Positions 54,468 through 63,672 of a stretch of DNA of 64,000 nucleotides are shown here, in pieces. The stretch is from Gracilibacillus sp. YIM 98692 (lineage in GTDB: Bacteria; Bacillota; Bacilli; Bacillales; Amphibacillaceae). The notes beneath the pieces were generated by a model. That model saw only the letters and a list, made by a program, of their open reading frames with translations. It was not told the DNA's origin and did not search any database. Position 1 is the stretch's first letter. Each line of letters begins with the position of its first letter. The position numbers and the translations under genes were made by a program. Where the stretch lies: assembly GCF_010993965.1 (NCBI RefSeq), contig NZ_WIXM01000001.1, forward strand, positions 310,001-374,000. Direction: 5' to 3'.

Positions 54468-55196
54468 CTATAAAAGAGATGCTGCTTCCTCATCTATGAT
54501 TATGGTTACATTATTATGTAACTGAAGTAATGAGGATGGATGTTGTAAGGTAATTTTTCCATTAAAGGTTGCTCTTATTGATTCTGCTTTTTCCTTGCCA
54601 CTAGCAATCAATATGATTTCTTTGGATTGCAAAATATCTCCGACACCCATAGCAACTGCCTGCTTTGGAACTTCATTGATATCTTGAAAAAAGCGAGCGT
54701 TTGCTTGGATTGTTTCTTCCGTTAAAGAAGCGATATGTGTCCCTGCTTTTAACTCTTCATTCGGTTCATTAAAACCAATATGACCATTTCCCCCAATTCC
54801 AAGTATCATGACATCAATACTACCAGCTTCCGCTAGTTTTTGATCATATTCTCGCAAGACTTGATTCTCATCTTCAAAAATCCCTGATGGAATATGGATA
54901 TTGTTTTTATCTATATTTACTTCAGAAAACAAATTGTTCCACATATAGTATGTATAGCTTTGAGGGTGGTCTTCAGAGAGGCCAACATATTCGTCTAAAT
55001 TAAAGGTTGTGACACGGCTAAAATCCAAATCACTTTCTTTATGCAATTCAATGAATGTTTGATATGTTCCTACAGGTGTTCCTCCAGTAGATAATCCTAA
55101 TACAAGATTTGGTTGTTCTTTTATTTTATGAGACACTTCTTTCGCTGCCTTTTGGCTCATTTCATGGTAATCTTTCGTAACAATCCACTTTCTCAA
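54468..55196 (-). CDS. nagB: Glucosamine-6-phosphate deaminase
   Basis: 242 residues, normal NagB length. Motifs LGLSTGGTPVGTY, FNLDEYVGL and GIGGNGHIGFNEP are all present. It converts glucosamine-6-phosphate to fructose-6-phosphate and ammonia. TTG start at 55196, supported by AGGGGTGA. There is no nagA beside it, so the cluster may yield an amino-sugar phosphate directly, or the gene belongs to general amino-sugar metabolism. Confidence 0.93.
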   Translation of the reverse strand: MRKWIVTKDYHEMSQKAAKEVSHKIKEQPNLVLGLSTGGTPVGTYQTFIELHKESDLDFSRVTTFNLDEYVGLSEDHPQSYTYYMWNNLFSEVNIDKNNIHIPSGIFEDENQVLREYDQKLAEAGSIDVMILGIGGNGHIGFNEPNEELKAGTHIASLTEETIQANARFFQDINEVPKQAVAMGVGDILQSKEIILIASGKEKAESIRATFNGKITLQHPSSLLQLHNNVTIIIDEEAASLL

Positions 55197-55246
55197 CTAT
55201 CTCACCCCTATAAATTGAATCATTGTTTCAAACAAGTTGTTAAAAT

Positions 55247-55281
55247 GATGAGATGCGTGTTTTCTACACACCCATCTCATC
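55247..55281 (-). terminator. Terminator between the aldolase and nagB
   Basis: GATGAGATG.GTGT pairs with ACAC...CATCTCATC, then ATTTTAA on the minus strand. It ends the transcript coming from the cupin gene. Confidence 0.7.
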
Positions 55282-55296
55282 ACACATTACGGTGTT

Positions 55297-55950
55297 TTAG
55301 GACATGTCTGTTCTGGTTTCTTTAATAACTTCTACAAATTGCTTGGCTCTTCTTGTAATTTCCTTATAGTCCCCTTGTTTTGCACTACCTACTAAAGAAC
55401 CACCTGCTCCGACTGCTGAGGCGCCTGCTTTTATCCATTCGTGAACATTATTAATATCTACACCACCAGTAGGCATTAACTTCGCTTGAGGAACTGGGCC
55501 TTTAATCGCCTTTATCATTTGCGGACCATTTACTTCACCTGGGAATAGCTTAATAATATCTACTCCAGCCTCCATAGCCTCCACAACTTCTTTTATTGTC
55601 ATAGCACCAGGCATGCAAGGGACACGATAGCGATTACTTAAACGTACCGTTTCCTCATCAAAATAAGGAGATACAATATATTGTGCCCCTGAAAGAATTG
55701 CGATACGCGCAGTTTCTGAGTCCATGACAGTACCAGCACCTAACACAATTTCTCCCTCATTGTAGGAATCCGATAATTTTTCAATCACGCGATGCGCTCC
55801 AGGTACAGTGAAAGTAATTTCTAAGGCATTAATCCCTCCTTCTAAACACGCTTCAGCGATTCTTAATGCTTGGTCTGTATTATCCGCTCTAACAACAGCA
55901 ACAATTCCCACATCTGTAATATTTTTAATAATCGTTTCTTTATCTAACAT
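55297..55950 (-). CDS. KDPG/KHG-type 2-keto-3-deoxy aldolase (Eda family)
   Basis: 217 residues. The Schiff-base Lys lies in IIKLFPGE; LEITFTVPGA and PTGGVD are typical. It splits a 2-keto-3-deoxy acid, often phosphorylated, to pyruvate and an aldehyde. It overlaps neither neighbour but follows the hydroxyacid dehydrogenase by 12 bases. A 2-keto-3-deoxy intermediate is therefore expected in this pathway. Confidence 0.9.
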   Translation of the reverse strand: MLDKETIIKNITDVGIVAVVRADNTDQALRIAEACLEGGINALEITFTVPGAHRVIEKLSDSYNEGEIVLGAGTVMDSETARIAILSGAQYIVSPYFDEETVRLSNRYRVPCMPGAMTIKEVVEAMEAGVDIIKLFPGEVNGPQMIKAIKGPVPQAKLMPTGGVDINNVHEWIKAGASAVGAGGSLVGSAKQGDYKEITRRAKQFVEVIKETRTDMS

Positions 55951-55962
55951 TTATTTCATCTC

Positions 55963-56895
55963 CTATTTCGATAACGCATTGATCAGATTTTGACTAGCCA
56001 TTATTCCCATATTATCCACAGCTTGAACAGTAGAGGCCGCACAATGGGAACCAATTACTAAGTTGTTTAAAGATAGCAATTCTGTATTAGATGGCGGCTC
56101 TTGTTCGAATACATCAATCCCTGCTCCCCAGATTTGTTTTTCATTTAATGCATGGAATAGTGCTTTCTCATCAATAAGTCCACCACGTGCAGTATTGATA
56201 ATGACTGCGGTTGACTTCATCATTTCAAATTGCTTCGCTCCGACCAAATGCTGTGTATGCTCATTTAATGGTAAATGTAGACTGATAAAATCAGCTTGTG
56301 AGAATATTTTATCCACCGTATCTACATACTCCACACCACTTTCCTCAGCATATGCTTTATCATGAAAAAGATCATATGCTAATACCTTCATATCAAATCC
56401 TTGAGCACGACGTGCTACTTTCTTACCGATGTTTCCAAGTCCGACTAGACCTAGTGTCTTCTTATGCATATCTACCGTCGTAATTTTGTTCCAATTTAGA
56501 TGCCGGCACTCTTGATCGATATGAACTACTTTTCTTGCTGAGGAAAGCATCAATGCTAATGCATAGTCTGCAACAGCATCCGCATTTGCATTTTGCGTAA
56601 CAGTAACAGGTATATTGTTCTGTTTGGCAAAATCCACATCAATATTATCTGTTCCGACACCATATTTTGATATTACTTTTAATTTTTGTGCATGCTTTAA
56701 CACATCTGCATCTAGAGGGTCCACCCCAACAATGACCCCGTCTATATCTTTGACTTGTTCGATCATTTCATCTTTTGTCATAATACGGCCATAAGGATTA
56801 TGGATGATGTCCAACCCTTTTTCTTTTAATAAGTCTATAGGCTCTTGACTATGCTTACCAAAAGAACGTGGAGTTACTAGTACTTTATAGCTCAC
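55963..56895 (-). CDS. D-isomer-specific 2-hydroxyacid dehydrogenase (SerA-like)
   Basis: 310 residues. NAD-binding GLGNIGKKVA near residue 152; catalytic Arg in NTARGGLIDE, Glu in DVFEQEPP and His in GSHCAAST. It starts with GTG at 56895. It has no ACT or other regulatory domain, and lies in a catabolic operon, so it is more likely to act on a sugar acid than in serine synthesis. Confidence 0.88.
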   Translation of the reverse strand: MSYKVLVTPRSFGKHSQEPIDLLKEKGLDIIHNPYGRIMTKDEMIEQVKDIDGVIVGVDPLDADVLKHAQKLKVISKYGVGTDNIDVDFAKQNNIPVTVTQNANADAVADYALALMLSSARKVVHIDQECRHLNWNKITTVDMHKKTLGLVGLGNIGKKVARRAQGFDMKVLAYDLFHDKAYAEESGVEYVDTVDKIFSQADFISLHLPLNEHTQHLVGAKQFEMMKSTAVIINTARGGLIDEKALFHALNEKQIWGAGIDVFEQEPPSNTELLSLNNLVIGSHCAASTVQAVDNMGIMASQNLINALSK

Positions 56896-56940
56896 CTTGG
56901 TTCACTATCCTTCCTACAAGTTTGATTAGATGAAACTTGT

Positions 56941-57885
56941 TTATTTTGACATTCTTAGATCATGTGCTATTTTTTCTAATTGATCAAAGTGTTTGTCGAT
57001 ATCCACTTGGAATACCTCTGCAATCACTTGTGTCCAGCCATGTATAAAGTAAATCCAGCCATCTTCCACATGTAAATTTTTATTTTCTTTGTGTGCTAAT
57101 CCTTGATGCATAAAGTCAAGTTCGCCACGGTAATTTAGTTCCCATACAAGGCTACCTTCAGGAAATTGCCCGTTATCTGTAAGTGGAGAACCTGGACGAT
57201 CTTTTCCTAAACCTGTTGCATTAACTACCATCGAATTCGTGCTAAGTTTGTTTAAGATTGCATCATTATCTTCAGGCTCTGGACAAACATGATACTCAAA
57301 TTTTGTTGGCGTATCTATTTTACTTAGTAATTTCTCTGCAGATTTCAGACGGGCTTCGCTTCTGTTGCTTAGAATTATCTTCTTCGGAACGTTATCCCCA
57401 TGTTTTTTCTCTGTTAAATAGGAGCTTATAGCTAATGCGCTACCTCCAGCCCCCATAATAAAAACTTCCCCATCTTTATGCCAGAAATTTTCTGGAATAA
57501 ATGCTTCCATTGCTAATCCACTAGTGATTGGATCCTTAGCGTGTCCTTCTAACTTACCGTTTTTCTTTGAAATAGAAGAAATTTCATCTAACATTTCAGC
57601 ATGAGGATCCATGAAATCAAACATAGATTTTGTAGCATTATATAAATCAATTTTATGCGTCGTAACTAGAGCACCCTTTGATAATGGATCGTTTTTAATA
57701 AAATCTACACAATCTTGATAATCCTTTTCGTCTGCATGAATGTCAATATCGATTCCTTCTAGTACTGCATCTTTTAAACCAAGCTCCTTAGCCCACAGCG
57801 GAAATAGTTTCATGATGGACGATTGTTTTGTCGTTACCCCAATAAAATACATGGTTGGTTGGGTTGCTTTTCTTGGTAAATCCAT
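56941..57885 (-). CDS. Shikimate-dehydrogenase-like oxidoreductase without shikimate motifs
   Basis: 314 residues with the AroE two-domain layout: substrate domain (1-120), NAD(P) domain with GAGGSALAI (about 143) and NATGLG. The Lys of the VTxPxK motif is kept (VTTHKIDLY), but the shikimate-binding SxSxxxHN near the N-terminus reads TTKQSSIMK, and NTDxxG reads AKDPITSG. It therefore probably reduces or oxidises another polyol or keto acid. Neighbours are the phosphotriesterase-like and hydroxyacid dehydrogenase genes. Confidence 0.8.
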   Translation of the reverse strand: MDLPRKATQPTMYFIGVTTKQSSIMKLFPLWAKELGLKDAVLEGIDIDIHADEKDYQDCVDFIKNDPLSKGALVTTHKIDLYNATKSMFDFMDPHAEMLDEISSISKKNGKLEGHAKDPITSGLAMEAFIPENFWHKDGEVFIMGAGGSALAISSYLTEKKHGDNVPKKIILSNRSEARLKSAEKLLSKIDTPTKFEYHVCPEPEDNDAILNKLSTNSMVVNATGLGKDRPGSPLTDNGQFPEGSLVWELNYRGELDFMHQGLAHKENKNLHVEDGWIYFIHGWTQVIAEVFQVDIDKHFDQLEKIAHDLRMSK

Positions 57886-57905
57886 TTTTATACACGCCTT
57901 TCCTT

Positions 57906-58856
57906 TTATTTTTTATAGGAAAATGCTGTTGCTGGGTTATGCACCATCATTTTCTCTATTGACTTTTCTTCTATCCCATAGTTCTTTAATAATGGAATAA
58001 ATGATTCTTTAATATGATCTAAACCAATAACACCGCCATAGCTTTTTAATCGCTGTCTAGTCGTATCAAGGCCGAGTAAAATAGAGTCCTCTAGGCCCCA
58101 TTCAATCATTTGCACAATCATTTCTGCTTCAGATTCATCACTATGGTATTTAAATCTTCCAATCGTATCATATTCGAGATAAATACCTCGCTCAGCTATT
58201 TCCTTATGCACTTCAAGGCCATCTAACGTCCGATCTAAATGACACATAATTAGCTGCTCTGGCGGAACACCATTTTCTGTATAAAAGTCTGCTAAAATAA
58301 CAGCCTGTTGCTTACTCTCGGTATGACACATAATTGGAGCACCTGTCTCCAATGCTACTTTTGCTGCTGCATGGAACCATTTCTTCTCTGGGTCTTTCAC
58401 ACGTTCTTCATCAATAGCCGTTTTGATAATTCCCGCTCGGTTTTCTATTTTTTGTTGAGGGGGTTGGGTATCTGTTTGAATATACATTCCCTCTGTTAGC
58501 TCATTAGTAAAAACCTCTGTCAACTGTCCCTCCGTAAAGCTAAAAATCCAGTGATCGTTCGGATAAAAAGCTAATTTATGGAATCCTGTTGAAGCTACGA
58601 TATGAATACCAGTATCCTGTGAAGCTTGAACTAATGATGAAGCAATTCTACCAGATCCAAGCGGTTGAGCATCCACAATGGTCGAACCACCAATTCGTTT
58701 AAAGGTTTCTAGCTCTTCAACGGTTAGCTTATAATCGTCAATTCTTAATGCAGAATTCACTTTAGCTGGCTGACCATCAGCAAGAAATAAATGTTCATGA
58801 CTATGACAGAACCCCATTTGATCTTTTTCAATTGAACCGAGAACCGTTTGAATCAT
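57906..58856 (-). CDS. Phosphotriesterase-family hydrolase (possible sugar lactonase)
   Basis: About 316 residues of the PTE/PHP TIM-barrel family. Metal ligands are visible: HSHEH near the N-terminus, the bridging Lys in AGIIK, His in MCHTE and CHLD, Asp in GLDTTR. Family members in sugar operons hydrolyse sugar or sugar-phosphate lactones. ATG at 58856 is chosen because AGAAGGG lies 6 bases upstream; an ATG at 58877 lacks a site. It is probably cytoplasmic. A lactone intermediate would fit two dehydrogenases upstream. Confidence 0.87.
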   Translation of the reverse strand: MIQTVLGSIEKDQMGFCHSHEHLFLADGQPAKVNSALRIDDYKLTVEELETFKRIGGSTIVDAQPLGSGRIASSLVQASQDTGIHIVASTGFHKLAFYPNDHWIFSFTEGQLTEVFTNELTEGMYIQTDTQPPQQKIENRAGIIKTAIDEERVKDPEKKWFHAAAKVALETGAPIMCHTESKQQAVILADFYTENGVPPEQLIMCHLDRTLDGLEVHKEIAERGIYLEYDTIGRFKYHSDESEAEMIVQMIEWGLEDSILLGLDTTRQRLKSYGGVIGLDHIKESFIPLLKNYGIEEKSIEKMMVHNPATAFSYKK

Positions 58857-58934
58857 TTTAAACCCTTCTTTCGTCATAGATTCACATATTTTGCGACTCT
58901 ACTAAATATGCAAGGCTTCTTTCTAGTAGTCTCT

Positions 58935-59516
58935 CTATTCTTTCCACTTAGGATTTTCAATGATTTCTGGCTTTCCATCTTTCTCTACAATTAGATGTCT
59001 AAAGCCTTTTGTCTCAATTGTGCCATAATCGTGACCTGCATCTGCACGGAAAACAAAGAAAGTAACCAATGGTTCGTTACCAGTATTAATACTTCTATGT
59101 GCATAACGCCCCGGGACATATACAGCATTACCCGGCTTAAATTCTTCTGCTGCCCAATCTCCTTCTGGATTTTCCATTAATAAATAGCCACTGCCACTTA
59201 AGCAATAGTATACCTCTGCCGTATCTAATATCGTGTGGAAATGTCCTTTAGTCATATGATATTCATTTCCTACCGTTCCTGGATAGACAATGCTTGTTCC
59301 GAACAACAAGTTACTATCTTTTTGCGGTAAATCTAATTGATAAAACTCGTATGCAAGTTCATCTTGTTTTTCTAACATCTTTTCTAAGGATTCGTCATCA
59401 GAAAACATCCCTTTCATGTTGGAAAGGTATCGCTTTGACGTTTCTTTGTCTTTTGACATACCGTTTGCTAAATCAAAATACATGGTAAATGGACTTACGT
59501 TAAATTCTTCACTCAT
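58935..59516 (-). CDS. Cupin-type glucose-6-phosphate isomerase family protein
   Basis: 193 residues with the archaeal-type (cupin) phosphoglucose isomerase fold. Metal ligands are in KGHFH, AEVYY and YAHRS. This enzyme type interconverts glucose-6- and fructose-6-phosphate; relatives isomerise other sugars. It is the first gene after the GntR regulator and starts the downstream transcript. AAGGAG precedes the ATG. Confidence 0.88.
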   Translation of the reverse strand: MSEEFNVSPFTMYFDLANGMSKDKETSKRYLSNMKGMFSDDESLEKMLEKQDELAYEFYQLDLPQKDSNLLFGTSIVYPGTVGNEYHMTKGHFHTILDTAEVYYCLSGSGYLLMENPEGDWAAEEFKPGNAVYVPGRYAHRSINTGNEPLVTFFVFRADAGHDYGTIETKGFRHLIVEKDGKPEIIENPKWKE

Positions 59517-59560
59517 TGAAAAACACTCCTTGATGTTAATTATTTTTTAATATATTAAAG

Positions 59561-59580
59561 ATGACAGTAAATATTGTCAT
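59561..59580. promoter_or_regulatory. Candidate GntR operator
   Basis: ATGACAGTAAATATTGTCAT, with ATGACA/TGTCAT arms, lies between the regulator and cupin genes. On the minus strand ATGACA, 17 bases, TAATAT could be the promoter, overlapped by the palindrome. Confidence 0.6.
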
Positions 59581-59611
59581 AATGTTGTCATTACCAGTTC
59601 CATCAGAATAA

Positions 59612-60361
59612 TCACTTTTTTAGAGGTACTCGAACACTAAACTTATTTAAGTCTCCTCGATAGCGCCCAATCGAATATTCAAATGGTTTATCATCGCTTA
59701 AATAAGCTACAGTTTTTGTTAAATGAATAGCTGAAGCTGGGTGAACACCAATTTTTTCAGCATCTTCTTCGTTCACATTAATCGCTTCAATATCTCTTAA
59801 GGCATAGCTTATGTGAAGCTCATAATTTGTTTCTAACGTTTTATACAGTGATTGATTTTCTAAATCTTCTTCTAGTAAATTTGGGGCGAGATCATAAGGA
59901 ACGTACGTAGTTACTAAGACGTATGGTTCCTCCTTGACATATCGAAGCCGTTCTAAGTGATAAAACCTTGTATACTTCGACCCAAATATCTCTTCTAATA
60001 TAGAGTTAGTCTCTACTATTTGTTTGCTTAATAAAATTGTTCGATACTCAAGACCTTTTTCATTCATTTCATCGCCAAAGCTCCTTAAGTTCTCTAAAAA
60101 CCATTGGCTAATTTTCTTTCCAGTTACGAAAGTACCTTTACCATGCTCTCTCCGAAGTAACCCTTCAGAGACAAGTTCGTCTAATGCTTGCCTGACTGGC
60201 GTTCTGCTAATATCATACATCTCTATTAACTCACGTTCTGAAAGTATGGGCTCCCCAGGCTTTAAAACTCCATTCTCTATATCTTTTTTTATTATCTCCT
60301 TTAATTGGAAATACAAAGGTAATGGATTATTCTTATCAATCCCAGCCTTTACTTTTTTCAA
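59612..60361 (-). CDS. GntR-family regulator with UTRA domain (HutC subfamily)
   Basis: 249 residues. Winged helix at 10-75 (LREHGKGTFVTGKK ends it, as LRREHGKGTFV), then a UTRA ligand domain (90-245; RLRYVKEEPYVLVTTYVP). It begins with TTG at 60361 behind a run of eight G. It likely represses the cluster and responds to a sugar phosphate. It lies between the two transcription blocks it may control. Confidence 0.92.
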   Translation of the reverse strand: MKKVKAGIDKNNPLPLYFQLKEIIKKDIENGVLKPGEPILSERELIEMYDISRTPVRQALDELVSEGLLRREHGKGTFVTGKKISQWFLENLRSFGDEMNEKGLEYRTILLSKQIVETNSILEEIFGSKYTRFYHLERLRYVKEEPYVLVTTYVPYDLAPNLLEEDLENQSLYKTLETNYELHISYALRDIEAINVNEEDAEKIGVHPASAIHLTKTVAYLSDDKPFEYSIGRYRGDLNKFSVRVPLKK

Positions 60362-60447
60362 TGAATCCCCCCCCTAATGTAAGGTATTTTCAACCTTTAT
60401 TTATCTTCATACTTAAATGTCATGTTGTAATTACCACTCACATTTTA

Positions 60448-60477
60448 ATTAGATCATAATTTAGAAAATATTGTCAA
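60448..60477 (-). promoter_or_regulatory. Promoter of the GntR gene
   Basis: On the minus strand TTGACA, 18 bases, TCTAAT, about 90 bases before the TTG start. Confidence 0.6.
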
Positions 60478-60561
60478 TTAAGGGAGCGTTTAATACATAT
60501 ATTCGGAACCTAAAATTAAAATGTATAATTCAAAAATCTCCTTAAATTCATTAACGGATAC

Positions 60562-61581
60562 TTATTCCATCTCAATCATTGCTTTCATTGCTTTATCTTT
60601 TTGCTCATCAATAATTTCATATGCTTTCATATAGTCTTTAAATTTGAGTCTATGTGTAATAAGGGAATCAAACTCTATGAAACCATCATTCACTAATTCA
60701 ATAGCTTTAATATAATCTTCCTCTATATACATAGCACTTCCTTTTAAAGTCAATTCATGGTCTTGTACATATCCCATGTTAATATTGCCGAAGTCTGCAA
60801 ACACCCCTACAACAACAATCGTACTACCTTTTCGAGCATAGTCAATCGCTTGTCCTGTTGTTGCATTAATTCCTACACATTCGAAAATATAATCCGCTCT
60901 ATCTGGACCGAAATTGTCTAATATAGCATCTAGTAAATCCTCATTTTTTGCATCAACAGTTTGAATACCGCAATTTTTTGCCACTTCTAAGCGGTATTCA
61001 CTTAGTTCAGAAATTAAAACCGCTTCAGCCCCCATTGCATTTGCTGTCTGTGCCACAAGGTTACCAATAGGTCCGCCGCCTAATACTAAAATTTTCTTCC
61101 CATTGATGTCTCCTGCTCTTCTAATAGCGTGAACTGCCACGGCAAGTGGTTCAATTAATGCACCATGCTCGTAAGTCATGTCAGTTGGTAGCGCGATTAC
61201 TTTATTGGCATCCACTACAAAGTATTCACTAGCCATTCCAGTAGTTTGGAAGCCCATTACCTCTAACTCTTCGCAATCATTATACATTCCATGCGCACAT
61301 GGATAGCACTTCCCGCAAACAACTTGAGGTTGAACCGTAACCTTATCGCCTACTTCAACATTCGATACTTCCGATCCGATTTCTACAACTTCTCCAGATA
61401 CCTCGTGTCCTTGTACAACTGGGTAGCTTGTATAAGGATGTTTACCGTGATTTACATGAATATCTGAACCACAAACCCCAATACTTTTCATTTTAATTTT
61501 GATCTGATCAGATTTCATCTCTGGTACAGGCACATCATTAAATTCAATCTTGCCTGGTTCCACCATTATTGCTTGTAACAT
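60562..61581 (-). CDS. Zinc-dependent medium-chain dehydrogenase A
   Basis: About 339 residues. Catalytic zinc GVCGSD and GHEVSGEVV, structural zinc loop CGKCYPCAHGMYNDC, NAD motif GGGPIGN. It resembles sorbitol/threonine dehydrogenases and would oxidise a sugar or polyol hydroxyl. ATG at 61581 is preferred: GAGGAG lies 7 bases upstream. The next upstream gene is a second dehydrogenase of the same family. Confidence 0.9.
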   Translation of the reverse strand: MLQAIMVEPGKIEFNDVPVPEMKSDQIKIKMKSIGVCGSDIHVNHGKHPYTSYPVVQGHEVSGEVVEIGSEVSNVEVGDKVTVQPQVVCGKCYPCAHGMYNDCEELEVMGFQTTGMASEYFVVDANKVIALPTDMTYEHGALIEPLAVAVHAIRRAGDINGKKILVLGGGPIGNLVAQTANAMGAEAVLISELSEYRLEVAKNCGIQTVDAKNEDLLDAILDNFGPDRADYIFECVGINATTGQAIDYARKGSTIVVVGVFADFGNINMGYVQDHELTLKGSAMYIEEDYIKAIELVNDGFIEFDSLITHRLKFKDYMKAYEIIDEQKDKAMKAMIEME

Positions 61582-61611
61582 CTTCAAACTCCTCTCCTCC
61601 ATTATAAGCAA

Positions 61612-62646
61612 TTACTCATAGGTAATGATTGCTTTTTTTAGTATTTCATTATTGGAAAATTTCTCGAAAGCTTCGAGAATATTTTCAAAACGGAAATAAT
61701 CTGAAATATAATCTTTCAATTGAAGATCTCCAGACCTTATCCATTTCAGTATTTGTTCATAAGCTTCGCCTTCTTCTTGTTTGTACGGCATTTGTTGAAA
61801 ACTCAGCTTCCAATTATACGGTGCTTTGCTCCAATCAAGGAGCATCTGATTACCGTTTGGAACTCCGTAGCAAAGGATTTCTCCCCTATCTCTAATAAGC
61901 TCCATCGCCTGGTTGATCACTTTTGTTGAACCAACTGCATCCAGAACACTGTTCACACCTTCTGGATATAAATGAAGAACTTCATCATTTATATTACATT
62001 CTCTACTATTAATAGCGTGTGTAGCACCATTCTCTAGCAAAATCTTGCGTTTCTCCTCGCTTCTAGCAATACCAATGATGGAATGTACACCTTTTAAACT
62101 CATTAATTTTATAAAAGTAACAGCAACTGGGCCACTACCAAAAACGACAATACTGTCGCTAAGTTTAATATTAAAATATTCAATCGTACTATAAACCTCT
62201 CTAAAGGTCACCAACATTGCTGCATCCACAGGATTGATGTCTGTTGGTACAACTTGCTGAGCATAAGCGGGTTCAGGAATATCTTTCTCATCATATGCAT
62301 TTTTATCATGAATGACTCCATATTCACTAAAAGCTCCCCAAGCAGACCCTAATGATCCATAAAGCTCTTTATTCGGATCATTGAATGGAAGCATAACAAT
62401 ATCTCCAATTTGATAACTAGTCACTTCAGAACCGACTTCCACTACTTTTCCAACTGCTTCGTGTCCTAACATGACTGGGTAACTATCTTTTGGAAAGTTT
62501 TTAAAACTTCCTTCTATTAATGTTGCATCTGTACCGCATAAACCACAGCTGATAGTTTTAACTAAAGCTTGTTTTGAGTTAAATGATGGCTTTGGAATTT
62601 CCGTTACTTCTAATTGGCCTTCTCGATCAACAGTTAAGGTTTTCAT
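61612..62646 (-). CDS. Zinc-dependent medium-chain dehydrogenase B
   Basis: 344 residues. Catalytic zinc GLCGTD and GHEAVGKVV, NAD-binding GSGPVAV. The structural four-Cys zinc loop is absent: where it should be, the sequence runs LPFNDPNKELYGSLGSAWG. Some members of the family lack it. It differs clearly from dehydrogenase A, so the two probably act on different substrates or positions. Confidence 0.87.
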   Translation of the reverse strand: MKTLTVDREGQLEVTEIPKPSFNSKQALVKTISCGLCGTDATLIEGSFKNFPKDSYPVMLGHEAVGKVVEVGSEVTSYQIGDIVMLPFNDPNKELYGSLGSAWGAFSEYGVIHDKNAYDEKDIPEPAYAQQVVPTDINPVDAAMLVTFREVYSTIEYFNIKLSDSIVVFGSGPVAVTFIKLMSLKGVHSIIGIARSEEKRKILLENGATHAINSRECNINDEVLHLYPEGVNSVLDAVGSTKVINQAMELIRDRGEILCYGVPNGNQMLLDWSKAPYNWKLSFQQMPYKQEEGEAYEQILKWIRSGDLQLKDYISDYFRFENILEAFEKFSNNEILKKAIITYE

Positions 62647-62706
62647 TTATATGCCTCCCTTCTAGATGAAACGCTGAGACTAGCATTTTACTAGTTATTA
62701 CTAGGA

Positions 62707-63666
62707 CTAAACTGTTTTTTCCTTTTTACTAGTTACAATTTGTAATAGAACTGCTGCAATTATAATGAAACCTTTTATAATATCTTGAGGGTAAGATGGA
62801 ACAGACATGAGGTTCATTACGTTACCAATTAAACCTAATACTAATGCCCCAATTACTGCTCTAGCCACAAAACCTTTTCCTCCTGCAAGACTTGCACCAC
62901 CAATAACACAGGCTGCAATAGCATCTAGCTCTTGCATTTGACCGACTGTTGCACTACCTGTTGATGTTCTTGCTGCGACAAAAACCCCAGCTAATGCAGC
63001 TAAAGATCCAGACAGTGCATACGTAGACATTACGAATCTTTTAGTTTTAATCCCTGCTAGTTGAACTGCTGTTGCATTACTACCTACTGCAATAACCGTT
63101 CTACCCCAACCTGTGTACCTTTGTACTAGTATAAATAACACAATTAAAGCTGCTGTAGCCAAAATTATTGGAAAAAAGTTATCTCTATCCACAATATTAT
63201 CAAGTGTTCCTTGCTCCATTTTTACAGGAGTACCCATGGTTAAAACAAATGCAAAACCTCGCGCAATCGTCATCGTTGCGAGTGATGCAACGAATCCCTG
63301 AATACCTGCATACGCTACCAATATGCCGGTAAACATACCAAATAATAGACCTACAATTACTGCTAAGATCATTGCTGGTATGTAATTAATACCTAAATCT
63401 GTAATCAACATAGCAGATACGGTTGCCCCAACAGCCATTACCGAACCTACTGACAAGTCAATACCACCGGTTAAAATAACGAACAACATACCAATTGCTA
63501 CAAGGATTGGTGCTGCTTGTTGTAAAGCAATGTTCGTTAAGTTCATTGTTGTAAAAAAGTAGTCTGAAAGCATCCCACTAATTATAATCAATAAAACAAA
63601 AATAAAATAAGTATTATAATTAATTAAAAAATGTTTTAGATCAAATCCCTTTTGTTCACTAGTCAT
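62707..63666 (-). CDS. RbsC-type sugar ABC transporter permease
   Basis: 319 residues with about nine membrane helices; GGIDLSVGSVMAV and AIAACVIGGASLAGGKG mark the CUT2 family. It follows the ATPase gene by 6 bases. Together with that gene and, presumably, a binding protein beyond the edge, it imports the substrate of this cluster. Confidence 0.92.
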   Translation of the reverse strand: MTSEQKGFDLKHFLINYNTYFIFVLLIIISGMLSDYFFTTMNLTNIALQQAAPILVAIGMLFVILTGGIDLSVGSVMAVGATVSAMLITDLGINYIPAMILAVIVGLLFGMFTGILVAYAGIQGFVASLATMTIARGFAFVLTMGTPVKMEQGTLDNIVDRDNFFPIILATAALIVLFILVQRYTGWGRTVIAVGSNATAVQLAGIKTKRFVMSTYALSGSLAALAGVFVAARTSTGSATVGQMQELDAIAACVIGGASLAGGKGFVARAVIGALVLGLIGNVMNLMSVPSYPQDIIKGFIIIAAVLLQIVTSKKEKTV

Positions 63667-63672
63667 TGTTCA

